DNA of 64,000 bases from Candidatus Kapaibacterium sp. (GTDB lineage Bacteria; Bacteroidota; Ignavibacteria; Kapaibacteriales; UBA4661): positions 124,001-188,000 of the forward strand of contig JALONG010000006.1 of the NCBI GenBank assembly GCA_025455065.1, in the 5' to 3' direction. The stretch's first letter is position 1. Every line of letters begins with the position of its first letter. The notes under the pieces were generated by a model. That model searched no databases. It was not told the origin of the DNA and was given only the letters and a program-made list of their open reading frames with translations. Below, one piece after another: positions 24,911 through 34,461 of this stretch. A program made the translations under genes and the position numbers.

Positions 24911-26284
24911 ATGGCAACGAAAGAACTTCACACTCCGCCGCAAACTGCTTCGGTTACAACGCTTGAAGGCTCACCCGTTCTTGTTCCCGCGCCTGTGCAT
25001 ACCAACGGGAAATCACATTATCCTGCAAAATTGCAGAGTATTTTATCACCCGAAAAAGTAGAAATCATTACCGAAATTCACTCGTTGGAACGCGCAAAAA
25101 CACCACGTTGGCTGCAAAAAACGTCTATTGTGATAGTTGGTGTGCTTGCTGCACTTGTCGCATTTCTCATCTTTGTGCCTTGGCAGCAAAATATCACGGG
25201 CGGTGGTAAAGTTACATCATTTGTGCCGGGTGTGCGTCCGCAATCCATTGATGCTCAAATCACGGGGCGTGTTGTACGTTGGTTTGTGAATGAAGGTAAA
25301 ATCGTGAAAGCAGGCGACACTATCGCTATTTTGCAGGATTTGAACGTGAATTTTATGGACAACGATTTTATGGAAAAAATCGAACGTGTCCGTGAGCGTA
25401 CTGTTCAAGCGCAAGATATGGCTGTGGCGACGGCGCGGCAACGCACAATCCAAGCCGAGCAGCGCGAACTTGCGGCAAAAGCGGCACTGGAAAATGCAAA
25501 AATTGAGATTCAAACTTCCCGTATTCGCTTAAAACGTGCTGATGATTTGACGAAAGAAGGACTTGCCGCACAGCGTGAAATGGAGACGGCAACGCTCAAT
25601 TTCCAAAAAGCGCAAGCAGATTCGATTCGTAATGAAACGGTCTTGGAGTCGGCTCGACGCGATGTGGAAGCGGCACAAAATGAAGAAAATCGCGTTATTC
25701 AGCAAGCCGATGCGCTTATCGCGGAAATCGAACTCCGCGTTGCCAACGCCCGTCAGCGAGGTGGTGCAAGCGTGATTACATCACCTGCCGACGGCTTCAT
25801 TGTTCGCATTGCGGCTGTCGGTGCAGGGCAAACGGTGAAAGACGGTGAAATGCTCGCAATGCTCGTTCCCACAGCCGGAGCGCAAGACCAAGCCGTCGAA
25901 GCCTTCATCAGTAGTCGTGACGCGGCTATCGTGGATGTAGGTCGCCCCGTACGCTTGCAATTCTCGGGTTTCCCGGCATTTGTCTTTAATCCCGGTTGGG
26001 ATAATTTCACTATCAACACCTTCGGTGGCAAAGTCGCCGTTGTGGATGCCGTTGATGACGGAAGCGGATATTATCGTGTGTTGATTGTGCCGGATTCAAC
26101 GCAAAAACAAGGTAAGTGGCCCTCTTCGCAATATCTTCGTCAAGGTACGCCCGCTACCTCATGGATACTCTTGAATGAGGTTTCTGTCGGCTTTGAAATT
26201 TGGCGACAACTGAACGGCTTCCCGCCTGTTTTACCGCACAAAGTTGCTGCCGGAAAAGATGGCAAAGATGAGAAAAAGAAATAA
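24911..26284 (+). CDS. HlyD-family membrane fusion (periplasmic adaptor) protein
   Basis: 457 residues. A cytoplasmic N-terminus of about 70 residues precedes one membrane segment (VIVGVLAALVAFLIFVP). A lipoyl/barrel-sandwich half-motif follows (QITGRVVRWFVNEGKIVKAG), then a long alpha-helical hairpin rich in Ala, Gln, Glu and Arg (about 150-280), the second half-motif (SPADGFIVRIAAVGAGQTVKDG) and a beta-barrel domain. Such adaptors link an inner-membrane exporter to TolC. A TolC-family gene follows 55 bases later, but no ABC, RND or MFS pump is encoded next to them. The C-terminus is Lys-rich. Confidence 0.9.
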   Translation: MATKELHTPPQTASVTTLEGSPVLVPAPVHTNGKSHYPAKLQSILSPEKVEIITEIHSLERAKTPRWLQKTSIVIVGVLAALVAFLIFVPWQQNITGGGKVTSFVPGVRPQSIDAQITGRVVRWFVNEGKIVKAGDTIAILQDLNVNFMDNDFMEKIERVRERTVQAQDMAVATARQRTIQAEQRELAAKAALENAKIEIQTSRIRLKRADDLTKEGLAAQREMETATLNFQKAQADSIRNETVLESARRDVEAAQNEENRVIQQADALIAEIELRVANARQRGGASVITSPADGFIVRIAAVGAGQTVKDGEMLAMLVPTAGAQDQAVEAFISSRDAAIVDVGRPVRLQFSGFPAFVFNPGWDNFTINTFGGKVAVVDAVDDGSGYYRVLIVPDSTQKQGKWPSSQYLRQGTPATSWILLNEVSVGFEIWRQLNGFPPVLPHKVAAGKDGKDEKKK

Positions 26285-26339
26285 CCCGTTTTGTAGTTCA
26301 AGTTTCATTTTTACCACAGATTTTTCTTTGCTTGTGAAT

Positions 26340-27761
26340 ATGCCCCAGTTTCTTGTTCGAGTGTGGAAATATCTCTTTCTTTTTGCGTTCATATTCGCGT
26401 CGTCAATATCTTCCGTAGCCGCACAAAACCTTGATACTCTGAACCTCCGACAATTTCTACGCACAATTATTGCTACACATCCACTGTTGCAATCTGCCGC
26501 ATTTGAGCGTAATATCGCTGATGCTGAGTTGCAAAGCGCTCTTGGCGGTTTCGATCCCGTCATTCGTGCTGGGTATGACCTCAAATACGAAGCCTCTCAA
26601 AGTTCACCTGATAAAATCAATCATCTTGTTACTGATGTTGAGTTACCGCTGAATACATTGTTTGGACCAAAGGTCATGGCAGGTTTTGAGCGAGGAATCG
26701 GCTCCAGTTTGAATCCTGAAGAACGCACTGCAAGTGCAGGTCAGGCGATGCTAGGGCTTTCGTTGCCGCTTTGGAGCGGTGTTGCCACTGACCGCCGCCG
26801 GACGAATTACGAAAAAGCACGATTACGCCCACTCTTGGCAGATGCGAATCAGCGCTTTGAGCAAAATAATCTGCTTCGAGCCGCCGCAACCCAGTTTTGG
26901 TCATGGTCAGAGGCATTGGAACAAGTTCGCATTGCGGAAAATGTTCTGACGATTTCTGTCCAACGTGCGGCGTTCATTTCGGCGCGGGCGCGTCGAGGTG
27001 AGGTTGCTGCATTGGATAGCGTTGAGGCGATGCAAGAGGTGGAACGCCGCAGAGGAGATTTATTCCGTGCGCGGCGGACACTGGAACAGGCAAACATTGA
27101 TGCTTCGGTCTTTTTCTGGACGGAAGCGGGATTGCCCAGAGCGCTATCGCAATCGCCCCAAAGTTTGCCGGAATTACCCAACTTAGATTCCCTCCAAGCC
27201 CGCGCAGACCGCGACCGTGCAATGGCATTGCGCCCCGAAATGCAGCGCCTAGATTTTAATCAGCAAAGTACCACATTAGACTTAAATCTTGCCCGCGAAG
27301 GACAGAAGCCGTTTATCGAAGCAAAAACGCAGTGGCTCTATTATCCTGAGCGCGGTTCGGCAGATAATTTCAAACTTGGTCTGAATTTTTCGCTGCCCGT
27401 CTTTTTCCGTGCAGCCGGAGCGCAGGCGGAATTGTTCACGATTTCTTTGGAGCGGACGCGCTTGCAGATTGCGCAGACTTCGCGCTTTATCAACGCTGAA
27501 ATTGATAATGCCGTTTCTGCCTTGCAGCGTGCGGCAGAGCGTGTTGAAGCTGCCGAAAAGGAGGCGCGGTACGCTTTTCAAATGGAAGAGGGGGAAAGGA
27601 AGCGATTTTTTGCCGGAGAAACAACGCTTCTGATTGTTAATTTACGAGAGCGAGCGGCTGCTGAAGCGCGTGTGCGCGTGGTTTCGGCAAAAGCGGACTA
27701 TCTGCGTGCATGGATTTTGTATAACTGGGCGACGGGAGATATAGTGCGATTGGCGCAATAA
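26340..27761 (+). CDS. TolC-family outer membrane channel protein
   Basis: 473 residues from the ATG at 26340, which gives a good signal peptide (hydrophobic segment followed by SSVAAQ). The longer frame from 26244 overlaps the HlyD gene and lacks a signal. The mature protein is an OEP-type repeat: two similar halves with long helices (for example residues 150-290 and 300-460), each containing Ala/Arg/Gln-rich coiled stretches, ending DYLRAWILYNWATGD. It should form a trimeric channel through the outer membrane for the adaptor encoded just upstream. Confidence 0.88.
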   Translation: MPQFLVRVWKYLFLFAFIFASSISSVAAQNLDTLNLRQFLRTIIATHPLLQSAAFERNIADAELQSALGGFDPVIRAGYDLKYEASQSSPDKINHLVTDVELPLNTLFGPKVMAGFERGIGSSLNPEERTASAGQAMLGLSLPLWSGVATDRRRTNYEKARLRPLLADANQRFEQNNLLRAAATQFWSWSEALEQVRIAENVLTISVQRAAFISARARRGEVAALDSVEAMQEVERRRGDLFRARRTLEQANIDASVFFWTEAGLPRALSQSPQSLPELPNLDSLQARADRDRAMALRPEMQRLDFNQQSTTLDLNLAREGQKPFIEAKTQWLYYPERGSADNFKLGLNFSLPVFFRAAGAQAELFTISLERTRLQIAQTSRFINAEIDNAVSALQRAAERVEAAEKEARYAFQMEEGERKRFFAGETTLLIVNLRERAAAEARVRVVSAKADYLRAWILYNWATGDIVRLAQ

Positions 27762-28004
27762 AAATAAAGAAGCGAGATTTTTTTGGTAAGTTGGCGGGAA
27801 AGATGAATATTTGCACTCTTGCAGTCTTGCGTACAATTAGGAAATACCTATAAGCACTCACAACAATTCTGCGTTTATTCCGACACAACCTCTCATACAA
27901 CATTGTCGGTAATAATGCTTTATGTGGTGAAGAATACGAAGATGTTTCTTCTATGATGAAAAATTTCATGGATTTATCGCCATGCTTACTACTTGGAAGG
28001 CACA

Positions 28005-30158
28005 ATGAGAGGGCTTAATTTCTCAACAAAATTTGCGTTGATTCTGAGCGCTACGGCACTTGTGGCAGTAGGGGTTATCGGCTATTGGTTGTCATCTATC
28101 AGTTTAGAAGTGTTATCACAAAATGCACGAAACTTCTACGAAGTAGTTGCACGTGACGTAAAATCACGATTAGAAGAAAAAACAGGAACCATCGGGCGGC
28201 TTCTTTTGGAAGCGCGGGGAATTTTTGCCGATCCCGAATTGCCAACGCAAACGGCATATGGCTTTATTTCCGAAGGATTGAAGCGTAACACCAGCGTTAA
28301 TGCGCTTGGTGTGTATGATGTGGAGGGAAATTTTGTCGATGCTTTTGCGAAGACCGCCCAACATAATCTCCCCCTGCAATTACCGCAAGCCCTTGTAGAT
28401 TCTATTCGTGTCGTTCCTGATAAAGCGATTATTTGGCACACCACTCGTCTTGCCGAAAGCCAAATACCTGTGATTCCGATTGCTATTGGTTATACTCGCG
28501 GAGACGGTTCGCGGGGGATTTTGGCGTGTGTTTTGGATGGTGCAGAATTGTCCGATTTTATTACTCGTGCTTCAAAAGAAGCCTTCTCAGGTCTTCAAGA
28601 CCGAATGTATATCGTTGATGATTCTTTGCGTTTACTTGCTTCTTATGACACTTTAGCCCTGCGGAAGCAGCAAACACTCGTTGGTAAAGGTATTTTCAGA
28701 GAAATTACCAACTCTTCGCAAATTTCTTTTACCCGTGATGCTGTTGCCTCGAAAGAGTACGTTGGTTTAGGTGGGGAGCAGATGGTCGGGACCTACATTT
28801 CCATAACGGAAATTCAATCCGCGCTGGTTATTGAGCAGCCTGCAGCGTTGGTGTATCGCTCTGTGAATGAGATGCGTAAGAGTGTCATCTTTGGTCTTGT
28901 GGCTGTGGGAACGGCTGCAATTGTGATTAGTTTTGCCGTTGCACGTCAGCTCAGTCGTCCAATCAATCAACTTTTGGAAGCCTCTGACCGCATTGCAGAA
29001 CAAGATTTTGAGTATCGTCTTGACGAAAGCCGCAGCGATGAATTTGGAACGCTCTTTCGGGGTAATAATCGCGTTGCTGCCGAACTTGCGCGGTACCAGC
29101 AAATGAATTTGAATAAGATTGTCGGTACGCGAAACAAGCTGGAAAGTGTTGTCCGGCAAGCGAGTGACGGTTTTATCGTTATTGAGCCGAATCGCTCCGT
29201 TTTTGTGCTTAATGACGTATTTGCGCGGTGGTTTGGCGTGGATTCCAATAATGCCGAAGGACGTTCATTCCTTGATGTACTGCCGGATTACGATTTGAAA
29301 CAAACCATCATGGACGCATTCACGGGCGAAGAGACCCATATTCCTGTGCAGTTCACACTGCAACTCGTTGGTGAAGCCAATGAAACGGTCGTCAAAGGAA
29401 CATTTGTCCGTGTGATGAACGACAATCAACTCACTGCCGTAATGGGCGTGTTGCGTGATGTTACCCGTGAAGTGGCAGTGGACAAGATGAAAACCGAGCT
29501 TGTTTCTATTGTTGCCCATGAACTTCGCTCACCCCTTAATACAATTCGCGGCTTTAGCGACCTCATCGGTAAAGGCTTGGATGAAGACGAAACCAAAGAA
29601 TTTGCGGGTATTATTACCTCTGAGGCAGACCGTTTGAACGGTGTTATTACAAAGTTTCTCGACATTAATCGCATTGAATCAGGGCGCACGGACCTTCGCA
29701 AAATACCGTTCCGTATTCATGAGGTAGTGCAGAATGTGATAAAAGTCAATATGCCGCTTGCCGAAGCGAAGCAAATGACGGTTGAAACGGACATTCCGCT
29801 TTCTACCACGCCAATTGTCGGCGATCCTGATTTGATTGGGCAAGTTATGCTCAATCTTTTTTCCAATGCCGTAAAATACTCAGAACCCTCGAAAACAGTT
29901 ACCGTAGAGGTGATTGAAGGTGCGACGGAAATGCGGGTGAACGTGATTGACCAAGGATATGGTATTTCTGATTCTGCAAAAGAAAAACTCTTTACCAAAT
30001 TTTTCCGAGCAACTGATGATGCACGGGTAAACCAGCACGTCGGAACAGGCTTAGGATTAGCATTTATCAAAGAAATTGTCGAAAAACACGGTGGCGAAAT
30101 GGGCGCAGAAAGCCAATTAAACGTTGGCTCGACGTTCTGGTTTACGCTGCCGAAGTAG
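28005..30158 (+). CDS. Membrane sensor histidine kinase (extracytoplasmic sensor, HAMP, PAS, HisKA, HATPase_c)
   Basis: 717 residues from the ATG at 28005 (GGAAGG lies 5 bases upstream). Two membrane segments (about 12-30 and 290-312) flank a periplasmic sensor domain of about 250 residues, probably of the Cache type. A HAMP domain (LSRPINQLLEASDRIAEQDF), a short coiled coil and a PAS domain (about 380-490, VVRQASDGFIVIEPNRSVFV) precede HisKA with VAHELRSPLNTIRGF and HATPase_c with LFSNAVKYS, DQGYGISD and GTGLGLAFIK. No response regulator is adjacent. The 240 bases upstream show no regulatory motif I can name. Confidence 0.94.
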   Translation: MRGLNFSTKFALILSATALVAVGVIGYWLSSISLEVLSQNARNFYEVVARDVKSRLEEKTGTIGRLLLEARGIFADPELPTQTAYGFISEGLKRNTSVNALGVYDVEGNFVDAFAKTAQHNLPLQLPQALVDSIRVVPDKAIIWHTTRLAESQIPVIPIAIGYTRGDGSRGILACVLDGAELSDFITRASKEAFSGLQDRMYIVDDSLRLLASYDTLALRKQQTLVGKGIFREITNSSQISFTRDAVASKEYVGLGGEQMVGTYISITEIQSALVIEQPAALVYRSVNEMRKSVIFGLVAVGTAAIVISFAVARQLSRPINQLLEASDRIAEQDFEYRLDESRSDEFGTLFRGNNRVAAELARYQQMNLNKIVGTRNKLESVVRQASDGFIVIEPNRSVFVLNDVFARWFGVDSNNAEGRSFLDVLPDYDLKQTIMDAFTGEETHIPVQFTLQLVGEANETVVKGTFVRVMNDNQLTAVMGVLRDVTREVAVDKMKTELVSIVAHELRSPLNTIRGFSDLIGKGLDEDETKEFAGIITSEADRLNGVITKFLDINRIESGRTDLRKIPFRIHEVVQNVIKVNMPLAEAKQMTVETDIPLSTTPIVGDPDLIGQVMLNLFSNAVKYSEPSKTVTVEVIEGATEMRVNVIDQGYGISDSAKEKLFTKFFRATDDARVNQHVGTGLGLAFIKEIVEKHGGEMGAESQLNVGSTFWFTLPK

Positions 30159-30164
30159 ATTGTT

Positions 30165-30269
30165 GGTCATTGGTTAATTGGTCATTTGTCTTGTGAATAG
30201 TTGTAATTCTTTGTTCGCTGCTTATGAAACAATGGCTTAATAAATCAATGACCAATTACTAATGACCAA
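30165..30269. repeat. Imperfect inverted repeat built from TGACCAAT units
   Basis: The left arm (about 30165-30190) reads as two GGTCATT-type units and the right arm (about 30246-30269) as AATGACCAATTACTAATGACCAA, its inverted counterpart. Related TAATGAC units recur at about 40683-40722 before secA. The right arm contains an ATG (30262) that is in frame with gatB but is unlikely to be its start. Confidence 0.7.
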
Positions 30270-30297
30270 CACAACGACTACAACATCTCAAAACCTC

Positions 30298-31758
30298 ATG
30301 CCTACACAATACGAAGCCGTCATTGGTTTAGAAGTTCACGCACAGCTTCTGACCAACAGCAAGATTTTCTGCGCTGACCCGACCACATTCGGGGAGCCGC
30401 CGAATACAAATGTTTCACCTGTCTCGCTGGGACATCCGGGCGTGTTGCCTGTCTTGAACAAGCAGGTTGTTGAGTACACGCTCAAAATGGGCTTGGCTAC
30501 ACATTCGCACATTCGCCCTGTCTCGCTTTTTGCACGAAAGCACTATTTTTATCCTGACCTGCCGAAGGGCTACCAAATTTCACAGTTCGACGAGCCGATT
30601 TGTTATGAAGGGTACTTGGATGTGGAACTTGATACCAAAGGTGACGGCACACAAACGAAGCGTATCGGTATTACGCGGATTCACATTGAGGAAGATGCCG
30701 GAAAATCTATTCACGATTTGGATATTGACACGCTGGTAGATTTGAACCGCGCTGGTGTGCCGCTTATTGAGATTGTGAGTGAACCGGATATTCGTTCTGC
30801 TCAGGAGGCTGTTGCGTATTTGACGCAAATCCGCCAAATAGTGCTGTATTTAGGCATCTGTGACGGCAACATGGAAGAAGGCTCGTTGCGATGCGACGCG
30901 AATATTTCGATTCGCCCTGTCGGTGAAACGAAATTGGGAACAAAAACGGAAGTGAAAAATATGAACAGCTTCCGCAACGTCGAAAAAGCTATTGAATACG
31001 AGATTAAGCGCCAGATAGAACTTGTTGAATCCGGCGGAAAAGTTGTGCAGGAAACACGCGGTTGGGATGCGAACTCGCAAACAACCAAGCCGCAACGCAG
31101 CAAAGAACAAGCGCACGATTATCGCTATTTTCCCGAACCGGATTTGCCACCGATTCGTGTGAGCAATGAGTGGTTGGAACGTGTTCGGGCAGAATTGCCG
31201 GAATTGGCATTTGACCGCAAGCGCCGTTTTGTCAAAGATTTTGGTCTGCCCGGCTACGATGCCAGCGTTTTGACGCAAGAGCAAGATGTGGCGCAGTTTT
31301 TTGAGGATGCGTGTTCGCATCTCACCGAAAAAACCAAAGACCGCTACAAACTTGTCAGCAATTGGATTATGACCGAAGTAATGCGGATTTTGGGTGAACG
31401 AAAAATTACGATTCAAGAACTGAATCTCGCGCCGCAGTATGTGGCGGAATTGGTTGAACTCTTTGCCAGCGATACGATTAGCTCAAAAATTGCCAAAGAA
31501 ATTTTCCCCGATGTTTTGCAAGGAAAATCACCCAAGCAAGTTGTTGAGGAGAAAGGTTTGGCACAGGTTTCCGACACGTCGTTTATTGTGGATATTGTCG
31601 AACAAATTTTGAACAGTAATCCCGATGAAGTGCAGCGTTATCGCGGTGGAAAGACCAATTTAATGGGCTTTTTTGTTGGTCAGGCACTCAAAGAAACCAA
31701 AGGGAAAGCAAACCCAAAAGTTGTTACGCAGATTTTGCAAGAACGGCTGAACGGCTAG
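30298..31758 (+). CDS. gatB: Asp-tRNA(Asn)/Glu-tRNA(Gln) amidotransferase subunit B
   Basis: 486 residues from the ATG at 30298, giving the family-typical start MPTQYEAVIGLEVHAQL; the earlier ATG at 30262 lies in a repeat and would add a Thr-rich leader. GatB binds misacylated Glu-tRNA(Gln) or Asp-tRNA(Asn) and phosphorylates the acid before amidation. Conserved segments are LGHPGVLPVLN, RKHYFYPDLPKGYQISQ, IHIEEDAGKSIHD, LVDLNRAGVPLIEIVSEPD, EEGSLRCDANIS and DYRYFPEPDLPP, followed by the GatB/YqeY C-terminal domain (about 340-486). gatA and gatC are not in the window. A clear terminator follows. Confidence 0.98.
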   Translation: MPTQYEAVIGLEVHAQLLTNSKIFCADPTTFGEPPNTNVSPVSLGHPGVLPVLNKQVVEYTLKMGLATHSHIRPVSLFARKHYFYPDLPKGYQISQFDEPICYEGYLDVELDTKGDGTQTKRIGITRIHIEEDAGKSIHDLDIDTLVDLNRAGVPLIEIVSEPDIRSAQEAVAYLTQIRQIVLYLGICDGNMEEGSLRCDANISIRPVGETKLGTKTEVKNMNSFRNVEKAIEYEIKRQIELVESGGKVVQETRGWDANSQTTKPQRSKEQAHDYRYFPEPDLPPIRVSNEWLERVRAELPELAFDRKRRFVKDFGLPGYDASVLTQEQDVAQFFEDACSHLTEKTKDRYKLVSNWIMTEVMRILGERKITIQELNLAPQYVAELVELFASDTISSKIAKEIFPDVLQGKSPKQVVEEKGLAQVSDTSFIVDIVEQILNSNPDEVQRYRGGKTNLMGFFVGQALKETKGKANPKVVTQILQERLNG

Positions 31759-31787
31759 ATTTTACGCTGCTTTTAAGGAAATACCAG

Positions 31788-31826
31788 AACCCATTGTTAT
31801 CACATTCAGATAACAATGGGTTTTTT
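31788..31826 (+). terminator. Rho-independent terminator after gatB
   Basis: A perfect 14-bp stem (31788-31801 pairing with 31809-31822, loop ACATTCA) runs directly into a T6 tract. It begins 29 bases after the gatB stop and protects the convergent FtsX permease gene. Confidence 0.92.
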
Positions 31827-31853
31827 GCGTTGAGGTTTTATGTGACATTGAGA

Positions 31854-34277
31854 TTATTCATATTTCAACGCATTCACAGGATTCGACCGTGCCGCTTTCA
31901 GTGTTTGCCAGAGAATTGCCGCAAATGCAGCAAATACAGCTACCGCGCCTGACAGAAGCAATACATCCACACCAATTGTTGTGGCGTATGCAAAGGTTTG
32001 AAGCCATTTTCGCATTGCCCAATACGCAAGCGGACACGCCAGCAAAAAGGCAATGCTCACAAGCAGCAGAAAATCTTTGCTGAGAAGTGCCACAATGTTC
32101 AGCACCGACGCGCCCATGACTTTGCGAATACCAATCTCCTTTGTGCGCCGCTCTGCCGTAAATGCCGCTAAACCAAAAAGCCCTAAACATCCGACAAATA
32201 CAGCAATTCCGGCGAATATGCCGAAGAGTTGCCCCAGTTTTTCTTCCGATTTGTACAGTTTGTCAAATCGTGCATCTAAAAACTCATAATCAAATTCAAA
32301 TTCCGGGCGATAGATTTTCCATTTTGAACGCAGAAAATCAAGCGTTGCGGGGATATTTTCAGGGCGAATTTTCAGCGAAATTGTTCGCAAACTGCTTTTA
32401 CCGACAAGAAAAACCAACGGCGAAATTTTCTCTCGCATAGATTCAAAGTGAAAATCCTTGACAACGCCGACAATTTTTCCTTTGCGGTCGCCGTGTTCAA
32501 AACCCTTGCCGATGGCTTCTTCTGCCGCAGTCCAGCCGATAGCGCGTACGGCACTTTCGTTCAAAATAAATGCTTCGGTGGTGTCAGTGGCGAAATCCTT
32601 TGAGAAATTGCGCCCCGCAGCCATTGTCATGCCGTAGGTGGGGATGAAGGTATAATCAATCGGCACGTTGGCAATACGAAAATCCAACGACTGCATTGCA
32701 CCGTCTTTTTCGATGCGCCAACCTTGTGAATCTAGCAATCGCCCCGACGGGACGCGCCGTGATGCGCCAATCGCAACAATGTTTGTATTTTGCAAAAGCT
32801 CCGATTTGATACGTTCAATGCGTTCACTCATTGCTCTATCGCCGCGCAACGTTACGATGTAATCTTTGGTAAAGCCCAAATCCACCGTGCGGCAGTACTC
32901 CACTTGCCGCAGCACAACGCCCATCGAAATAAGCAGCATGACGGCAATCGCAAATTGCCCAATGACCAGAGCGCGGCGCAAGAAGGCTTTTGTGCGTGTT
33001 GCTCCTAAGCCGCGTAAAATCTTCACGGGGTCAAAGGCTGACAGCACAAAGGCAGGATACGAACCCGCGACAACCCCCACGAGAAGCGCAATAACAAACA
33101 AGCCAAGTACCGTGAAACCAACATCAGAACTCCACAGCGAGAGTTTCAAATTGGTAAAGTTGTTCAAAAGCGGCATGGCAAGCCACGTGAGAAGGATTGC
33201 TGCAAGCAAAGAAACAAGTGCCAATATAACCGATTCGCTCAGAAACTGCGTCATTACTTGCGCTCGGTGCGCTCCCATTGCTTTGCGCACACCGACTTCT
33301 TTTGCGCGTTCTTGTGAGCGGGCGGTGGAGAGGTTCGTAAAATTCACACAGGCGATAAACAGTACCAATGCTGCGACGGCGGAAAAAATCCAAACATAAC
33401 GAATGTCGCCGTTTTCCTCCAATTCGTAATCCAGATGCGAGTGTAGGTGAATATCGGTTACTTTCTGCAACCGCACTCGCGTCCATTCATGCGCCTTGAC
33501 GTTTGCCGCAGGGGAATTTGGCGGTGGGTGAATATGTTTATCCAAAAAGGCAGGGAAGCGAGATTCTATCTGCTCCGCACTCATATTTTCGGGGAGAACG
33601 ATGTATGTGCCGTAGTTATTACTGCTCCAATTATCCGGCTCAAATTCTCCGGGTGCAAATTGCTTCAGTGTGATAAACGAGCAGAGAAAATCGAAGTGAA
33701 AATGTGTGGTTACAGGTAAATCGCGCACCACGCCTGTTACCTTGAGCGCAGTAGTGTCAAATAAAATTGTTTTTCCGATTGCTTCTTCCTCGCCAAAATA
33801 CCGTCGTGAGGTTTCTTCGGTTAAAACGACCGAGTTCGGCTCTGCAAGAGCGGTTTGAGGATTTCCCTTCACAAATGGAATCGTGAGCACGTCGAAAATA
33901 TTTGGCTCTGCCCAGACGAACTTCGTTTCCAAAAAGGTTTTGTTGCCGTATTTCAAAAGTGTTTGTGAACCGTCCTGTGTAAAGCGGCACACTTGCTTCA
34001 GTTCAGGGAAATCCGTACGCAAAAGGGGGGCTATTGGTGGCGCAATAGTGCTTAAATGCAAATTCACCGAGCCGTCTTTGTCCAAAAACTCCCGCGTCAT
34101 GCGGTACAGGCGGTCTGCGTGGGTGTGGTGCTTGTCGTATTGGGTTTCTTGCCGCACAAAGAGCATAATCACAATGCAGCACGCCATCCCGACGGCAAGC
34201 CCGAAAACGTTGATGAAAGTGTAGAGCGTGTTGCGCCGAATGGCGCGGAGAGCGGTTGTGAGGTAGTTGGTGAACAT
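31854..34277 (-). CDS. FtsX/MacB-type ABC transporter permease
   Basis: 807 residues. An N-terminal membrane segment (FINVFGLAVGMACCIVIMLFV) is followed by a MacB-like periplasmic domain (about 45-240), three membrane helices (about 285-400), a second periplasmic domain (about 440-680) and three C-terminal helices with the FtsX signature ERRTKEIGIRKVMGAS. The matching RSQERAKEVGVRKAMGAHR motif follows the first core, so this is the long duplicated form common in Bacteroidota. It probably works with a MacB-like ATPase in lipoprotein or peptide export or envelope signalling; no ATPase gene is adjacent. Confidence 0.92.
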   Translation of the reverse strand: MFTNYLTTALRAIRRNTLYTFINVFGLAVGMACCIVIMLFVRQETQYDKHHTHADRLYRMTREFLDKDGSVNLHLSTIAPPIAPLLRTDFPELKQVCRFTQDGSQTLLKYGNKTFLETKFVWAEPNIFDVLTIPFVKGNPQTALAEPNSVVLTEETSRRYFGEEEAIGKTILFDTTALKVTGVVRDLPVTTHFHFDFLCSFITLKQFAPGEFEPDNWSSNNYGTYIVLPENMSAEQIESRFPAFLDKHIHPPPNSPAANVKAHEWTRVRLQKVTDIHLHSHLDYELEENGDIRYVWIFSAVAALVLFIACVNFTNLSTARSQERAKEVGVRKAMGAHRAQVMTQFLSESVILALVSLLAAILLTWLAMPLLNNFTNLKLSLWSSDVGFTVLGLFVIALLVGVVAGSYPAFVLSAFDPVKILRGLGATRTKAFLRRALVIGQFAIAVMLLISMGVVLRQVEYCRTVDLGFTKDYIVTLRGDRAMSERIERIKSELLQNTNIVAIGASRRVPSGRLLDSQGWRIEKDGAMQSLDFRIANVPIDYTFIPTYGMTMAAGRNFSKDFATDTTEAFILNESAVRAIGWTAAEEAIGKGFEHGDRKGKIVGVVKDFHFESMREKISPLVFLVGKSSLRTISLKIRPENIPATLDFLRSKWKIYRPEFEFDYEFLDARFDKLYKSEEKLGQLFGIFAGIAVFVGCLGLFGLAAFTAERRTKEIGIRKVMGASVLNIVALLSKDFLLLVSIAFLLACPLAYWAMRKWLQTFAYATTIGVDVLLLSGAVAVFAAFAAILWQTLKAARSNPVNALKYE

Positions 34278-34334
34278 GATGTGGTGTTGCTTTGTGGTTT
34301 GAGTTATTTTTCGCCTTATGTACCATTTGTGCTG

Positions 34335-34442
34335 CCCTCACCCCTCGCTCCGAAGACGGTGCGAGACCCTCTCCCAAAGGGCGAGTGTTGATGGAGGCTT
34401 GTTCTGAAGCCCGCTACCTCTGGGAGAGGGTTGGGTGAGGGG
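34335..34442. repeat. Long palindromic CCCTCACCC / GGGTGAGGG element
   Basis: The left arm begins at 34335 (CCCTCACCCC, later CCCTCTCCCA) and the right arm is 34421-34442 (TGGGAGAGGG TTGGGTGAGGGG). The arms pair over two blocks separated by about 60 bases. Sequences of this composition occur as scattered intergenic palindromes in many bacteria. It lies between the M20 gene and the FtsX gene, both on the minus strand, where it could affect readthrough. Confidence 0.75.
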
Positions 34443-34461
34443 CTTGTGCGTAAGGTGTATA

